A stretch of 64,000 nt of DNA from Streptococcus porcinus. GTDB taxonomy: Bacteria; Bacillota; Bacilli; Lactobacillales; Streptococcaceae. Below the pieces are notes generated by a model. That model searched no databases, had not been told where the DNA came from, and saw only the letters and a list, made by a program, of their open reading frames with translations. The position numbers and the translations under genes were made by a program. The DNA lies in contig NZ_LR594036.1 in the NCBI RefSeq assembly GCF_901542335.1, positions 1,488,001-1,552,000 of the forward strand. The letters run 5' to 3'. Below, one piece after another: positions 34,029 to 43,583 of the stretch. Numbering within the stretch: position 1 is the first letter of the stretch; each line of letters starts with the position of its first letter.

Positions 34029-35663
34029 TCAGGGCATTTTTAACCTAGCTCTAAGTTTTTCTGCCTTATGACCAATTAACTTATCCAACTGATGTGTCGC
34101 AAGAGTTAAATAACCGTATACTATGATTCCAATCAAACCAATAATCAAGAGATAAAGGAGACTGGATAGACGTCCGGTTGGAGTAAAAACAAATCCTAAA
34201 AGCCAATTAGCAAATGCTACCACAATTCCCATAATAGCTGTTAGTAGAGCAATTAATGTTAGTTGTTTCAGTAATAGTTTTCGATTGAATTTAGTGACCT
34301 GGTGAAGACGTTTATACATCAGGTAAATAGGAACTAGTAAGCCCAGTGAAGTGGCAATAATAGGACCATAGGCGTGAAAAAGATAAATTAATGGTACTTG
34401 TAAAACAAGTTTAGTAAGGATACCATAAGCAAAATAATAGAGAGCCTTACGATTCTCAAAAAGAGCTTGTAACATTGGCGCTAATAAGGTATATAGAGCT
34501 AATAAAATGGTTTGAAAAAGAACTGCCCTAAATAAGTTAATCGCCTCAACTTCACTGAAACCATAAAAAACAGAATAAAGAGGGCGGGCCAAGATAATAG
34601 CACCTAGTAACGCTGGCAAAAGAAATATCATCAACATAACCACATTATTAATAATCAATTTTGCCGATGCACGACTATCCTTTTTGATATGGTTCTCTGT
34701 CAAAAGTGCAATCCCAACACCACCAATAGAAGCTGCCACAGCAATTAAAATTATGGTAATTTTAGCAGGATTGGCATTAAAATAACCAAATTGGATCAAG
34801 AGTTGCTCTTTGGTATAATTTGTGAAAAGAAGCATCGTATTGGAATAGGTCCACTGGTCAATCAGTTGAAAAGCTTGGATAGCACTCCCTATCACAATAA
34901 AAGGAATTGACTCTTTCAAGGTTTCCAATAACAAGCCCTTAGCATCAATTGGAACATCTTGCTTTGGTTTAGCTAAAATAGCCTTTAAGAGCCCCTCTTT
35001 TGCTAAATAAAAAACTAGAACAGCCATACTCGCAATCATACCAATGAAAGCAGCTAGCGTCGATTGAGTAACTGCATGTAGGTAGTCGCCAGATCCTATC
35101 TTCATAATCATAAAGGTAGCTGTTAGCATCCAAATCACCCTGATAATCTGCTCTGCTATTTGGCTAAGAGCATAAGGTTTTATATTATTGTGCCCTTGGA
35201 AGATACCACGGATAACGCTCATGACAGGAAATATAAAAACAGCGAGCGACAGGCTGTGCATAACTGGTATTAGCTGACCGTCCGACCCAGATAAGGTTGA
35301 AAAGAAAGGTGACGTTATATACATAATGACCGAAAAAATCAGACCAAGAATAATCATTAATTTTAAGGTTGTTCGGATGAGTTGGTAACTATGTTCTTTT
35401 TGATTAAGGGAATTATACTTAGCAACTTGTTTTGCAATGGCAACATTCAGCCCTGTTGTTGAAATCAATAAAAAATAGGCATACACATTATAGCCCATAT
35501 TAAAGAGTGCATTAGCCTGAGTGGCGTGTTGCCCCATCCAAATTAACCAGGGAATAATATAAATAACCCCAAGTAAGCGACTTATAAAGTTGCTCGCTGT
35601 GGACCAAACTGTTCCCTGCAACATTAATTCTTCTTGTGTCAGTTTATTTTTATTCTTATCCAT
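34029..35663 (-). CDS. MurJ/YtgP-like lipid II or polysaccharide flippase
   Basis: MOP-superfamily membrane protein, 544 residues with about 14 hydrophobic segments. Seen: GTVWSTASNFISRLLGVIYIIPWLIWMG at the start, VMSVIRGIFQGHNNIKPYALSQIAEQIIRVIWML, and AASIGGVGIALLTENHIKKDSRASAKLIINN. Its relatives next to murE in streptococci are the YtgP type, shown to supply MurJ activity in S. pneumoniae. Export of lipid II is inference from family and from the divergent murE, whose promoter shares its -35 element. Confidence 0.9.
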   Translation of the reverse strand: MDKNKNKLTQEELMLQGTVWSTASNFISRLLGVIYIIPWLIWMGQHATQANALFNMGYNVYAYFLLISTTGLNVAIAKQVAKYNSLNQKEHSYQLIRTTLKLMIILGLIFSVIMYITSPFFSTLSGSDGQLIPVMHSLSLAVFIFPVMSVIRGIFQGHNNIKPYALSQIAEQIIRVIWMLTATFMIMKIGSGDYLHAVTQSTLAAFIGMIASMAVLVFYLAKEGLLKAILAKPKQDVPIDAKGLLLETLKESIPFIVIGSAIQAFQLIDQWTYSNTMLLFTNYTKEQLLIQFGYFNANPAKITIILIAVAASIGGVGIALLTENHIKKDSRASAKLIINNVVMLMIFLLPALLGAIILARPLYSVFYGFSEVEAINLFRAVLFQTILLALYTLLAPMLQALFENRKALYYFAYGILTKLVLQVPLIYLFHAYGPIIATSLGLLVPIYLMYKRLHQVTKFNRKLLLKQLTLIALLTAIMGIVVAFANWLLGFVFTPTGRLSSLLYLLIIGLIGIIVYGYLTLATHQLDKLIGHKAEKLRARLKMP

Positions 35664-35691
35664 AACTATTCTTTCTTCATATAATAGATAT

Positions 35692-35720
35692 ATTATAAAC
35701 TTTTGCTAGTTACTTGTAAA
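35692..35720 (-). promoter_or_regulatory. Promoter of the flippase gene
   Basis: Minus-strand TTTACA (35715-35720), 17-base spacer, TATAAT (35692-35697). The -35 occupies the same bases as the murE -35 on the other strand. Confidence 0.78.
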
Positions 35721-35742
35721 TCTGAAACATAAAAGATAAAAT
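35714..35742 (+). promoter_or_regulatory. Promoter of murE
   Basis: TTGTAA (35714-35719), 17-base spacer, TAAAAT (35737-35742). The predicted start of transcription is at 35749-35750, on the ATG, so the murE mRNA would have almost no leader. Confidence 0.7.
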
Positions 35743-35749
35743 AAGAATT

Positions 35750-37207
35750 ATGATAAGAATTGAAACAATTATTGATTTATTAAAGGGTGACAAAAATTTT
35801 CGTGAGGTCATTGCAGAAGATAGCTACTACTATCACTATACTGGTTTAAACTTTGCAAAACTCAGTTATGATAGCCGTGATGCAGATAATCAGACCTTAT
35901 TTTTTGTAAAAGGAGCTAACTTTAAGGCAGAGTACCTCCAATCAGCACTAAATCAGGGCTTACAAGCTTATATTTCTGAAGTGGACTATGAAGTCGGTAT
36001 TCCAGCAATTATTGTTAATGACATCAAGCATGCCATGTCTATTATTGCGATGGCTTTTTATGATAACCCACAAGATAAACTTAAGTTGTTAGCATTTACA
36101 GGAACTAAAGGCAAAACGACTTCAGCTTATTTTGCTTACCATATTTTAAAGCAATCTCATAAGACAGCTATGCTATCCACAATGAATACTACTTTGGATG
36201 GGCAGACTTTTTTCAAGTCACAATTAACAACACCTGAAAGCTTGGACCTTTTCAAAATGATGGCTGAATGTGTTTCTAATGGCATGACCCACTTGATTAT
36301 GGAAGTTTCCAGCCAGGCCTATCTGGTTGGTCGGGTTTATGGTCTGACTTTTGATGTCGGGGTTTTCCTAAATATTAGTCCAGACCACATTGGACCAATT
36401 GAACATCCTAACTTTGAAGACTATTTTTACCACAAACGTCTTTTGATGGAAAATAGTCGTGCAGTTATTATTAATAGCGATATGGATCATTTCCACATCC
36501 TAAAAGAGCAAGTAGCCAAACAAGATCATGATTTTTATGGACAAGCATCTGATAATCGTATCACTGATAGTCAGGCTTTTACATTTAATGCCACTGGTAA
36601 ATTAGCAGGTAACTACAGAACACTCCTGATTGGACGCTTTAATCAAGAAAATGCTATTGCTGCTGGTTTAGCCTGCTTGCGTTTAGGAGCAAGCTACGAG
36701 GATATTCAAAAGGGGATTGCACAGACAACTGTCCCCGGCAGGATGGAAGTCCTCAACCACCCTTGCGGTGCAAAAGTTTTTGTTGACTATGCTCACAACG
36801 GAGATAGCCTAGAAAAACTTGTTTCTGTGGTTGAAGAGCATCAAAAAGGTCAGATTACATTAATAATTGGTTCCACTGGCAATAAAGGGGAGAGCCGACG
36901 TGCTGATTTCGCCAAAGTGATTAATAACCATCCAAACTTATCAGTTATTCTAACAGCTGATGATCCAAACTTTGAAGATCCTCAAACTATTTCAGAAGAA
37001 ATTGCTAGCTACGTCTCTCGTCAACTTACAATTGAAGTAGACCGTGAACAAGCTATCAAACTTGGATTGCAATCATGTCAAAAAGAAGAGGATGCCCTTA
37101 TTGTCGCTGGTAAAGGGGCAGATGCTTACCAAATTGTTAACGGCCAAAAAACAGACTATGCCGGTGATTATACCATTGCTAAAACTTTTATAAAAACCTT
37201 AAATTAA
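35750..37207 (+). CDS. murE: UDP-MurNAc-tripeptide synthetase, L-lysine adding
   Basis: Adds L-lysine to UDP-MurNAc-L-Ala-D-Glu in peptidoglycan synthesis; 485 residues. Start region [27 protein letters not shown] (UDP binding), ATP loop [12 protein letters not shown] (about 117-128), [53 protein letters not shown] and [15 protein letters not shown]. The motif [11 protein letters not shown] is the lysine-specific version; diaminopimelate enzymes have DNPR. No convincing ribosome site precedes the ATG, consistent with a leaderless mRNA. Divergent from the flippase gene. Confidence 0.96.
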   Translation: MIRIETIIDLLKGDKNFREVIAEDSYYYHYTGLNFAKLSYDSRDADNQTLFFVKGANFKAEYLQSALNQGLQAYISEVDYEVGIPAIIVNDIKHAMSIIAMAFYDNPQDKLKLLAFTGTKGKTTSAYFAYHILKQSHKTAMLSTMNTTLDGQTFFKSQLTTPESLDLFKMMAECVSNGMTHLIMEVSSQAYLVGRVYGLTFDVGVFLNISPDHIGPIEHPNFEDYFYHKRLLMENSRAVIINSDMDHFHILKEQVAKQDHDFYGQASDNRITDSQAFTFNATGKLAGNYRTLLIGRFNQENAIAAGLACLRLGASYEDIQKGIAQTTVPGRMEVLNHPCGAKVFVDYAHNGDSLEKLVSVVEEHQKGQITLIIGSTGNKGESRRADFAKVINNHPNLSVILTADDPNFEDPQTISEEIASYVSRQLTIEVDREQAIKLGLQSCQKEEDALIVAGKGADAYQIVNGQKTDYAGDYTIAKTFIKTLN

Positions 37208-37210
37208 GCT

Positions 37211-37245
37211 CAACAGTTCTTACTTCACCAGTAAGGACTGTCTTT
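37211..37245 (+). terminator. murE terminator
   Basis: ACAGTTCTTACT / AGTAAGGACTGT stem with a short loop, followed by CTTTC. One G-T pair. Confidence 0.72.
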
Positions 37246-37356
37246 CATTATTACTATACTTTTCAAAGCCAAGGTTACTACTTCCAACTTCAGTAATTAG
37301 CCTCTACTAACTTTCTGTTATTACTAGATAATATCATTTAAAACTTGATAAATTAG

Positions 37357-37390
37357 AATGGTTATTGCTACTCTTTTTAACCATTCTAAA
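37357..37390. repeat. Inverted repeat between murE and fhuA
   Basis: AGAATGGTT and AACCATTCT, 9-bp arms 15 bases apart. It may fold in RNA of either strand. The rest of the 280-bp gap shows only the fhu promoter and a small GCCTT/AAGGC hairpin over its -35. Confidence 0.5.
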
Positions 37391-37437
37391 CAATTAAATT
37401 TCTTAGAATAAAAAGAGAGTTTCAATAAAAAAAGCCT

Positions 37438-37465
37438 TTGTTAAGGCATTCTTCTATGCTATAAT
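37438..37465 (+). promoter_or_regulatory. fhu operon promoter
   Basis: TTGTTA (37438-37443), 16-base spacer, TATAAT (37460-37465). The GCCTT-TGTT-AAGGC hairpin covers the -35 and could be an operator. Confidence 0.7.
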
Positions 37466-37507
37466 GAGAGAGCTTTCAGCAAAAATATGAAAAGTAAGGA
37501 GGTCCCA

Positions 37508-38290
37508 ATGTCAACCATTCAGGCAAAAAATATGACTGTTCAATGTGATCAAAAAACAATTATTAAAGAGTTATCATTGAATCTAGTCACTCAAAAAATG
37601 ACAACAATTATTGGTGCTAATGGTTGTGGTAAATCAACTTTGCTTAAAGCACTTACAAGGATTCTTCCTCATGCATCTGGTAGTGTTTTGATTGACGGTC
37701 AAGATATTAGTTCACTTCCTACCAAAGAGATCGCCAAAAAATTAGCCTTGTTGCCTCAATCTCAAGAAGCTTCTCCAGGTATAAACGTCTACGAACTCGT
37801 GTCTTACGGCCGCTATCCACACCTTAATCACATGGGCCATCTCAGTCAAGAAGACCATCGTATTATTAACTGGGCCTTATCAATGACGAAGCTGACAGAC
37901 TTCGCTGATCACTGTGTTGACGCCCTATCGGGTGGCCAAAAACAGCGGGTTTGGATTGCTATGGCCCTAGCCCAAGATACTGATACCATTTTTTTGGATG
38001 AACCAACTACCTATTTAGATTTAAATCATCAGTTAGAGGTTTTAGACTTACTAAAAGAACTACAAGTCACTTCACATAAAACCATTATTATGGTTCTACA
38101 TGATTTAAATTTATCAGCACGTTATTCCGACTATATGATTGCTATGAAAGATGGCAAGATTATTAATCAAGGTAGTGTTTCAGAAATAATGACGCCACGT
38201 AATATTGAAAATATATTCGCTATTGATGCTCAAATTGTGGAAGACCCTATCCATCACTGTCCTATTATGTTGACCTATCAACTAATATAA
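37508..38290 (+). CDS. fhuA: Ferrichrome-type siderophore ABC transporter ATPase
   Basis: ATPase of the hydroxamate siderophore importer; in streptococci the ATPase is named FhuA (FhuC elsewhere). About 260 residues from ATG at 37508, which has AAGGAGG seven bases before it; the frame also has an ATG at 37487 that would place the ribosome site inside the gene. Walker [49 protein letters not shown] (typical of iron-siderophore ATPases), signature [19 protein letters not shown], Walker [24 protein letters not shown] and switch His in [12 protein letters not shown]. First gene of fhuADBG. Confidence 0.94.
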   Translation: MSTIQAKNMTVQCDQKTIIKELSLNLVTQKMTTIIGANGCGKSTLLKALTRILPHASGSVLIDGQDISSLPTKEIAKKLALLPQSQEASPGINVYELVSYGRYPHLNHMGHLSQEDHRIINWALSMTKLTDFADHCVDALSGGQKQRVWIAMALAQDTDTIFLDEPTTYLDLNHQLEVLDLLKELQVTSHKTIIMVLHDLNLSARYSDYMIAMKDGKIINQGSVSEIMTPRNIENIFAIDAQIVEDPIHHCPIMLTYQLI

Positions 38291-38315
38291 ATTTTGTACT
38301 AGGAGAATAGTATTT

Positions 38316-39245
38316 ATGAAAAAAATCTTTAGGTTGTTGCCCCTTTTAATTGCTTGTTTACTCATGGTAGCTTGCTCAACGCAGACAGAAAAAACTGATC
38401 AAGATAAGCTGAAAATCTCACAAATGCCAAAAATTTCTGGTTTTACTTATAAAGGTCAGATTCCTGAGAATCCTAAACGTGTAGTGAGTTTAGCTTCTAC
38501 TTACACAGGTTACTTGGCTAAGTTAAACATTAACCTTGTAGGTATCACTTCTTACGATCCAAAAAATCCAGTATTGAAGAAATACATTAAGGGAGCAAAA
38601 GTTGTTTCTCCAACTGATTTAGAAGCAATCACAGCTTTAAAACCTGACTTAATCATTGTTGGCTCAAATGAAGAAAAACGCGACCAACTGGCTCAAATTG
38701 CACCCTTAATTTCAGTCGAATACCGTAAACATGACTATCTGCAAGTCTTCTCAGACTTTGGTAAAGTTTTTAATAAAACTAAAGAAACCGATAAATGGTT
38801 AAAAGATTGGACTCACAAAACAAAAAACTTAGCTAAAGAGGTCAAAGCTGTAACAGGTAAAGAAGCTACCTTTACCGTGATGGGACTCTTTGAAAAAGAA
38901 ATCTATCTTTTCGGAAAAGATTGGGGACGTGGCGGTGAAATCATTCATCAAGCCTTCGGCTATAAAGCCCCAGCTAAAGTTGAAAAAGATGTTTTTCCAA
39001 AAGGTTACCTATCTATCTCTCGAGAAGTTTTACCTGACTATATCGGAGATTATGTAATAGTAGCTGCTGAAGATAGAAAAACAGGTTCTGCTCTTTATGA
39101 GAGTGATATGTGGAAAAATCTTCCTGCTGTCAAAGCAAAACACGTCATAAAAGTTAATGCCAACACCTTCTACTTCACTGACCCTCTATCTTTAGAATAT
39201 GAGTTAAAAACTCTTAAAAAAGCAATCCTCGAAAACAAAAACTAA
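38316..39245 (+). CDS. fhuD: Ferrichrome-type siderophore binding lipoprotein
   Basis: Extracellular FeIII-siderophore receptor, 309 residues. Lipobox LLMVAC with lipidated C20. Type III binding fold: [107 protein letters not shown] and the C-terminal [13 protein letters not shown]. Streptococci use host or foreign hydroxamates such as ferrichrome; the ligand is inferred. AGGAGAA precedes the start. Confidence 0.93.
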   Translation: MKKIFRLLPLLIACLLMVACSTQTEKTDQDKLKISQMPKISGFTYKGQIPENPKRVVSLASTYTGYLAKLNINLVGITSYDPKNPVLKKYIKGAKVVSPTDLEAITALKPDLIIVGSNEEKRDQLAQIAPLISVEYRKHDYLQVFSDFGKVFNKTKETDKWLKDWTHKTKNLAKEVKAVTGKEATFTVMGLFEKEIYLFGKDWGRGGEIIHQAFGYKAPAKVEKDVFPKGYLSISREVLPDYIGDYVIVAAEDRKTGSALYESDMWKNLPAVKAKHVIKVNANTFYFTDPLSLEYELKTLKKAILENKN

Positions 39246-39259
39246 AAGGAAGTTGAGCA

Positions 39260-40279
39260 ATGGTCTTGAAAAATTCACGCATGTCTCAACAAAAAAGAGA
39301 CTTTTTCCTTCTTTTTACCCTTATCAGTTTCACTTTTTTGGTGATCCTTTATTTAAGCCTCCGTTTTGGAGCTAAATCAATGACTCATCAAGAATTGATG
39401 CAAGTTTTACTCCATCAATCTTCTAACCAAAAGCAAGTGACTATCATATGGGATATGAGATTGCCAAGAATTTTTGCTGCCATTCTTGTTGGTGCGGCCT
39501 TGGCTGTATCAGGAGCCTTAATGCAAGCTGTTACGCGAAACCCTATTGCTGATACAGGCTTATTGGGGATTAATAGCGGAGCTGGACTAGCACTTGTCAT
39601 TGCTTACGCACTTTTTCATCATCTCCATTACTCAGTCATTATCTTAGTCTGTTTATCAGGTTCTATCCTTGCTAGCATCATTATCTTTAGTCTCTCCTAT
39701 CGGGTGGGAAAAGGTTACCAGCAATTAAGATTAATACTGGCTGGTGCTATGGTATCAACTCTCTTGTCAGCATTAGGCCGAGCAATCACTAATTATTTTC
39801 ATTTAGCTAATGCAATTATTGGTTGGCAAGCTGGAGGTTTGGTCGGAACTAATTGGCAGATGTTAGCCTATATTGCACCGATTATCCTTCTTTCTTTGAT
39901 TGCCGTTCAACTATTAGCTTATCAGTTATCCATATTAAGTCTAAGTGAAACTCAGTCAAAAGCCCTTGGGCAATCAACAACTAAGCTCACAATTATTTTT
40001 TTAGGATTGGTCTTACTCTTAGCTTCAGCTTCGGTAGCTATTGCAGGAAGTATCGCTTTTGTTGGTTTGATTATTCCACATCTCATTAAAAACTATCTTC
40101 CCCAAAATTATCAACTAAGTTTGCCCTTGATTGCTTTTGCAGGAGCAACTTTTCTCTTAGCTGTTGATTTAATTTGTCGAACGATGAATCCTCCCTTCGA
40201 AACACCGCTTACTGCAATTATTGGCTTTTTAGGATTCCCAGCATTTTTATGGCTAGTTAGAAAAGGGGGTAAGGCATGA
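39260..40279 (+). CDS. fhuB: Siderophore ABC transporter permease FhuB
   Basis: FecCD-family permease, 339 residues with about nine or ten hydrophobic segments. RLPRIFAAILVGAALAVSGALMQAVTRNPIADTGLLGINSGAGLALV is the family signature; then LAGAMVSTLLSALGRAITNYF, WQAGGLVGTNW, LSETQSKALGQS and SIAFVGLIIPHLIK. The distribution of conserved motifs matches one half of a FhuB/FhuG pair. GGAAG lies before the ATG. It overlaps fhuG by four bases. Confidence 0.93.
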   Translation: MVLKNSRMSQQKRDFFLLFTLISFTFLVILYLSLRFGAKSMTHQELMQVLLHQSSNQKQVTIIWDMRLPRIFAAILVGAALAVSGALMQAVTRNPIADTGLLGINSGAGLALVIAYALFHHLHYSVIILVCLSGSILASIIIFSLSYRVGKGYQQLRLILAGAMVSTLLSALGRAITNYFHLANAIIGWQAGGLVGTNWQMLAYIAPIILLSLIAVQLLAYQLSILSLSETQSKALGQSTTKLTIIFLGLVLLLASASVAIAGSIAFVGLIIPHLIKNYLPQNYQLSLPLIAFAGATFLLAVDLICRTMNPPFETPLTAIIGFLGFPAFLWLVRKGGKA

Positions 40280-41277
40280 AACATCTTAATAAAGTTCAGC
40301 TAATTCTGCTTTTAACTTTGCTTGTTATTTTCTTGAGTATCCTTACTCTTGGAATTGGTGATTCTAGCTTCTCACTTAAAGCCATTAGCAATCTTATTTT
40401 AGGGAAAGCTGATTCGACAACAGTATTTATTCTAACAAAGATACGATTACCTCGTCTGCTAGCAGCACTTTTTGGTGGAGCATCCCTAGCACTATCTGGT
40501 AATATTCTACAGACACTAACCAAGAACCCTTTAGCAGATTCTGGCATTCTAGGAATTAATGCTGGAGCTGGTATTGTAATTGCTATTTTCACTGCCTTTG
40601 GATTTCTAGAGATGTCGACATCTCTTTATTCCTTACCTTTTTTTGCGATGATTGGATCAGGCCTTTCTGTGACCCTAGTCTATCACATGTCCCACATCAA
40701 AAATAGACCTCTAAACCCAGTGACTCTAATCATTACAGGCGTTGGACTTTCTATGATGCTCTCTAGTCTTATGATTGCTTTAGTTGGAAATGTTAATCGT
40801 TATAAAACCGACTATATCGTCACTTGGTTAAGCGGACACATCACTGGAGATGATTGGCCAACTCTCAAAATTATCTTGCCTCTTCTTATTATTCTATGGT
40901 TAGTTAGTTATTGGCAGGCTTACCAGTTAAATCTTATGAATCTATCTGACGACATGTCAATTACTTTAGGTTTTCAATTAAGAAAAGAGCGTCGACTTTC
41001 ACTAATTTTATCAAGTAGCCTTGCTGCCTTGAGTGTGGTTTTAGTTGGTAACATTGCCTTTGTTGGTTTAATGGCTGGCCACCTGAGTCGTCGACTCGCA
41101 GGTGAGGATCATCGCTTAAATTTACCAACAAGTTTTTTGCTTGGAATGCTTCTTATGCTTATTGCTGATACTATCACAAGAGTTTTCCTTGTTGGTTCTA
41201 ATATCCCTACGGGTATTTTGGTTTCCATCATTGGTGCCCCTTATTTTCTTTATTTAATGATAAAAACTAAAAACTAA
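40276..41277 (+). CDS. fhuG: Siderophore ABC transporter permease FhuG
   Basis: Second FecCD-family permease of the operon, 333 residues. Same signature as FhuB: IRLPRLLAALFGGASLALSGNILQTLTKNPLADSGILGINAGAGIVIAIF, then LIITGVGLSMMLSSLMIAL, WLSGHITGDDWPTLK, NIAFVGLMAGHLSRRLAGEDHRLNLP and IPTGILVSIIGAPYFLYLMIK. GGGGG before the ATG lies inside fhuB. Last gene, ending at a symmetrical terminator. Confidence 0.93.
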   Translation: MKHLNKVQLILLLTLLVIFLSILTLGIGDSSFSLKAISNLILGKADSTTVFILTKIRLPRLLAALFGGASLALSGNILQTLTKNPLADSGILGINAGAGIVIAIFTAFGFLEMSTSLYSLPFFAMIGSGLSVTLVYHMSHIKNRPLNPVTLIITGVGLSMMLSSLMIALVGNVNRYKTDYIVTWLSGHITGDDWPTLKIILPLLIILWLVSYWQAYQLNLMNLSDDMSITLGFQLRKERRLSLILSSSLAALSVVLVGNIAFVGLMAGHLSRRLAGEDHRLNLPTSFLLGMLLMLIADTITRVFLVGSNIPTGILVSIIGAPYFLYLMIKTKN

Positions 41278-41311
41278 AAGGTTGAAATCGTACAGATTTC
41301 AACCTTTTCTT
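41275..41311. terminator. Bidirectional terminator between fhuG and the next convergent gene
   Basis: AAAAGGTTGAAATC / GATTTCAACCTTTT, a perfect 14-bp stem with a five-base loop; the plus strand continues CTTT. Confidence 0.9.
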
Positions 41312-41327
41312 TAGTCTGTATTAGCTC

Positions 41328-42014
41328 TTAAAGCGGACTGTTATCATGATAGTCAAGCTTTTTTGGCGCTACATAGTGAAGAGAGACTTGGTCCAATTTT
41401 CCATTTAATTGGTATTTATATTCCTCTTTTTCCTGCAAATAATTAAGCTCTAAAAGCGTTTGACAGAAAACATCTGGCCTTTTTTGTAAGATCAAATCTT
41501 TGCGAATAAACTTCATTAAAAATGTGCTCAGATATTTTAAGGCATAGTCTGGATTAACATCCCCTATGATCTGATACAGTTTGTTTTGTTCCGTGGATAA
41601 AGAATAGCCTTTTTCTAATTTATAAAAATAATTGGATAGGGTTAATGTATCTCTAGCAAACTCAGTTCGTTCTATAATGATAAGATCATTAGTTTTATTA
41701 GCTAGCCTAGTCTCAAAAACTAGTTCTTGAAGTTCTTGGTAAATAGGAGTTTCATTATCTACAAACACCATGCTATCAAGCTGTAGCCCTTCTGTGGTCT
41801 TAAGAAGTGGAAGATTCAAATAATAACGACGCTCATCTCTTAAAATGTAAGTTTCCTCAATATAAAGGTCCAAGTACCTATCTAAATGTCTTACATCGGG
41901 AAATGCTTTTTTGAGCTGCCGTAAAGTGACATTTGTATGCTGATAAAGATAGTTGATTAGATCTTTGAAGAAAACTTGCTTGGTTGTCTTATTAGGATTA
42001 ATTACAATTAACAT
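41328..42014 (-). CDS. Uncharacterised protein with winged-helix-like N-terminus
   Basis: I do not recognise the family. 228 residues, soluble, no signal peptide. The first 70 residues (FFKDLINYLYQHTNVTLRQLKKAFPDVRHLDRYLDLYIEETYILRDERRYYLNLPLL) read like a winged helix: three helices then a short beta wing. The rest is mixed, with a helix-rich end (FLMKFIRKDLILQKRPDVFCQTLLELNYL). It is followed by a terminator and preceded by another unknown gene and ppaC on the same strand; I recall this three-gene arrangement from other streptococci. A regulatory role is only a guess. Confidence 0.7.
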   Translation of the reverse strand: MLIVINPNKTTKQVFFKDLINYLYQHTNVTLRQLKKAFPDVRHLDRYLDLYIEETYILRDERRYYLNLPLLKTTEGLQLDSMVFVDNETPIYQELQELVFETRLANKTNDLIIIERTEFARDTLTLSNYFYKLEKGYSLSTEQNKLYQIIGDVNPDYALKYLSTFLMKFIRKDLILQKRPDVFCQTLLELNYLQEKEEYKYQLNGKLDQVSLHYVAPKKLDYHDNSPL

Positions 42015-42064
42015 CAGCTTATAGCTACCCTTCTACCTATGAAAAAAAGTGGATAAGCCCACTT

Positions 42065-42529
42065 TTACAAATAGTCACCTTTAATGACAAAAAAGCTACC
42101 ACGAATTTCACCAGCTAATTTAGAACGTTGTCTTGCAAATTTAAACTTACCTTCAAATTCTTTTGGAATTTCAATGCCATTTGATAGTTTAAAACCAACT
42201 GCACGCTTTCCACCTTCTTCTATGGTGTAAAGAACATTTACTGCCAAGCCATTATCATAATAGACATGTGACCATAAAATACCATCCACTTCCATTTGCG
42301 AAACACAGAGGGCTTTATATGGAAAAGTCATTTCCCGCTCTTCTAACACTTTCTCAATAAATGGTAAAATGTGAGGTTTTTCCTCAGTCGTAAAGACCTC
42401 ATATGCAAGTTTGTATTTATTCCAGAAGTAGCGCGCTTCATTTGCTCTTAAGCCTGCTAAAACATCTTTAACAGGACTTTCTTCTAATAAATTAGTCTCA
42501 ACTTCTTTAAAATTAACAAGATATGACAT
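42065..42529 (-). CDS. Uncharacterised small protein coupled to ppaC
   Basis: 154 residues, soluble, no signal peptide, family not recognised. Mixed alpha/beta with LEESPVKDVLAGLRANEARYFWNKYKLAYEVF, ALCVSQMEVDGILWSHVYYDNGLAVNVLYTIEEGGKRAVGFKLSNGIEIP and FKFARQRSKLAGEIRGSFFVIKGDYL. Its start codon shares one base with the ppaC stop codon, so translation is almost certainly coupled to the pyrophosphatase. Such close coupling suggests a related role, but nothing in the sequence names it. Confidence 0.75.
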   Translation of the reverse strand: MSYLVNFKEVETNLLEESPVKDVLAGLRANEARYFWNKYKLAYEVFTTEEKPHILPFIEKVLEEREMTFPYKALCVSQMEVDGILWSHVYYDNGLAVNVLYTIEEGGKRAVGFKLSNGIEIPKEFEGKFKFARQRSKLAGEIRGSFFVIKGDYL

Positions 42530-43464
42530 TAGTTTCCAAAGCTTTCTGTTAATTGTGGGACCACTTGTTTTTTACGTGATACAGCTCCTGCTAGAAAAGC
42601 ATGATTATTTTCTAGTGTGAAGTTAAAAGCAGCCTCAACTTTATCCATGTTGCTACCAATTGCTAAGATTTCTGAATTTGAGTTAACAATGTCGGTAATC
42701 ATTAAGACAAAGTCAGAGTAGCCTTCCTTAGCAATAGCTTCCATAATTGCTGCTTCAATTGCTTCTTGACGCTCTAAGACTTCAGCAATATCAACTGTGT
42801 TAACTTGGGCGACACGTACAGGGCTTCCGTTTAATTCAAAAGTTTTAGCATCAATGTCAATAAGCTCTGCTTCAGATTTACTTGCTAAGTTGGTGCCTGC
42901 TTTGAGAAGATCCATTCCGTATTCTTCTAAGTTCACTTGAGCTAACGCAGCTAATTCTTCTGCGACTTTATGGTCAGTGGCATGTGTTGTCGGTGATTTT
43001 AAAAGGAGAGTATCTGAAATCAGTCCTGATAGGAGCAAGCCTGCAATTTCTTTTGGCACTTCTAAATTATTTTCTTTGTACATACGATAAACAATAGAAG
43101 ATGCTGATCCTACAGGCTCAACTCGCATAAATAATGGATTAGCTGTTTCAAAATTAGCTACTCTGTGGTGGTCAACGACACCATATATAGTAACATCTGT
43201 AATATCTGCAATTGATTGTTGAAATTCATTGTGATCTGTTAAGATAACTGTATCAACGCCCTCAGCTTGAGCAGATTCAACAAGGCGAGGTGCTGTAACT
43301 CCAAAACTTTTAAGTGCAAAATTTGTTTCTTCATTCGGTGTTCCAAGCGCTACTACTTCAGCATCCATACCATAGGCTTTTTTTGCTAGATAGGCAAAAG
43401 CATAGGATGATGCAATAGCATCTGTATCTGGGTTTTGATGACCAAAAACGAAAACTTTAGACAT
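42529..43464 (-). CDS. ppaC: Manganese-dependent inorganic pyrophosphatase (family II)
   Basis: Splits pyrophosphate, pulling forward nucleic-acid and cell-wall synthesis. 311 residues, DHH superfamily. Metal ligands are visible as [14 protein letters not shown] (H9, D13, D15), [19 protein letters not shown] (DHH) and the C-terminal DHHA2 domain ending [20 protein letters not shown], with the substrate-binding SRKKQ. No CBS or DRTGG insert, so not the nucleotide-regulated type. Confidence 0.97.
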   Translation of the reverse strand: MSKVFVFGHQNPDTDAIASSYAFAYLAKKAYGMDAEVVALGTPNEETNFALKSFGVTAPRLVESAQAEGVDTVILTDHNEFQQSIADITDVTIYGVVDHHRVANFETANPLFMRVEPVGSASSIVYRMYKENNLEVPKEIAGLLLSGLISDTLLLKSPTTHATDHKVAEELAALAQVNLEEYGMDLLKAGTNLASKSEAELIDIDAKTFELNGSPVRVAQVNTVDIAEVLERQEAIEAAIMEAIAKEGYSDFVLMITDIVNSNSEILAIGSNMDKVEAAFNFTLENNHAFLAGAVSRKKQVVPQLTESFGN

Positions 43465-43547
43465 TTTTCTACCTCATTCTCTTTATTCACTTTATTTTAG
43501 CAGAAATGAATGCTAAAATCAAAGCATCTCAATTATTTATTATTGAA

Positions 43548-43583
43548 AAAAATAAGGCCGAAAGTTATTTCCAGCCTTATTTT
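43548..43583 (-). terminator. pflA terminator
   Basis: AAAATAAGGC / GCCTTATTTT stem with a loop of about 15 bases, overlapping the end of the gene; the minus strand continues TTTTTCAATA. Confidence 0.8.
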
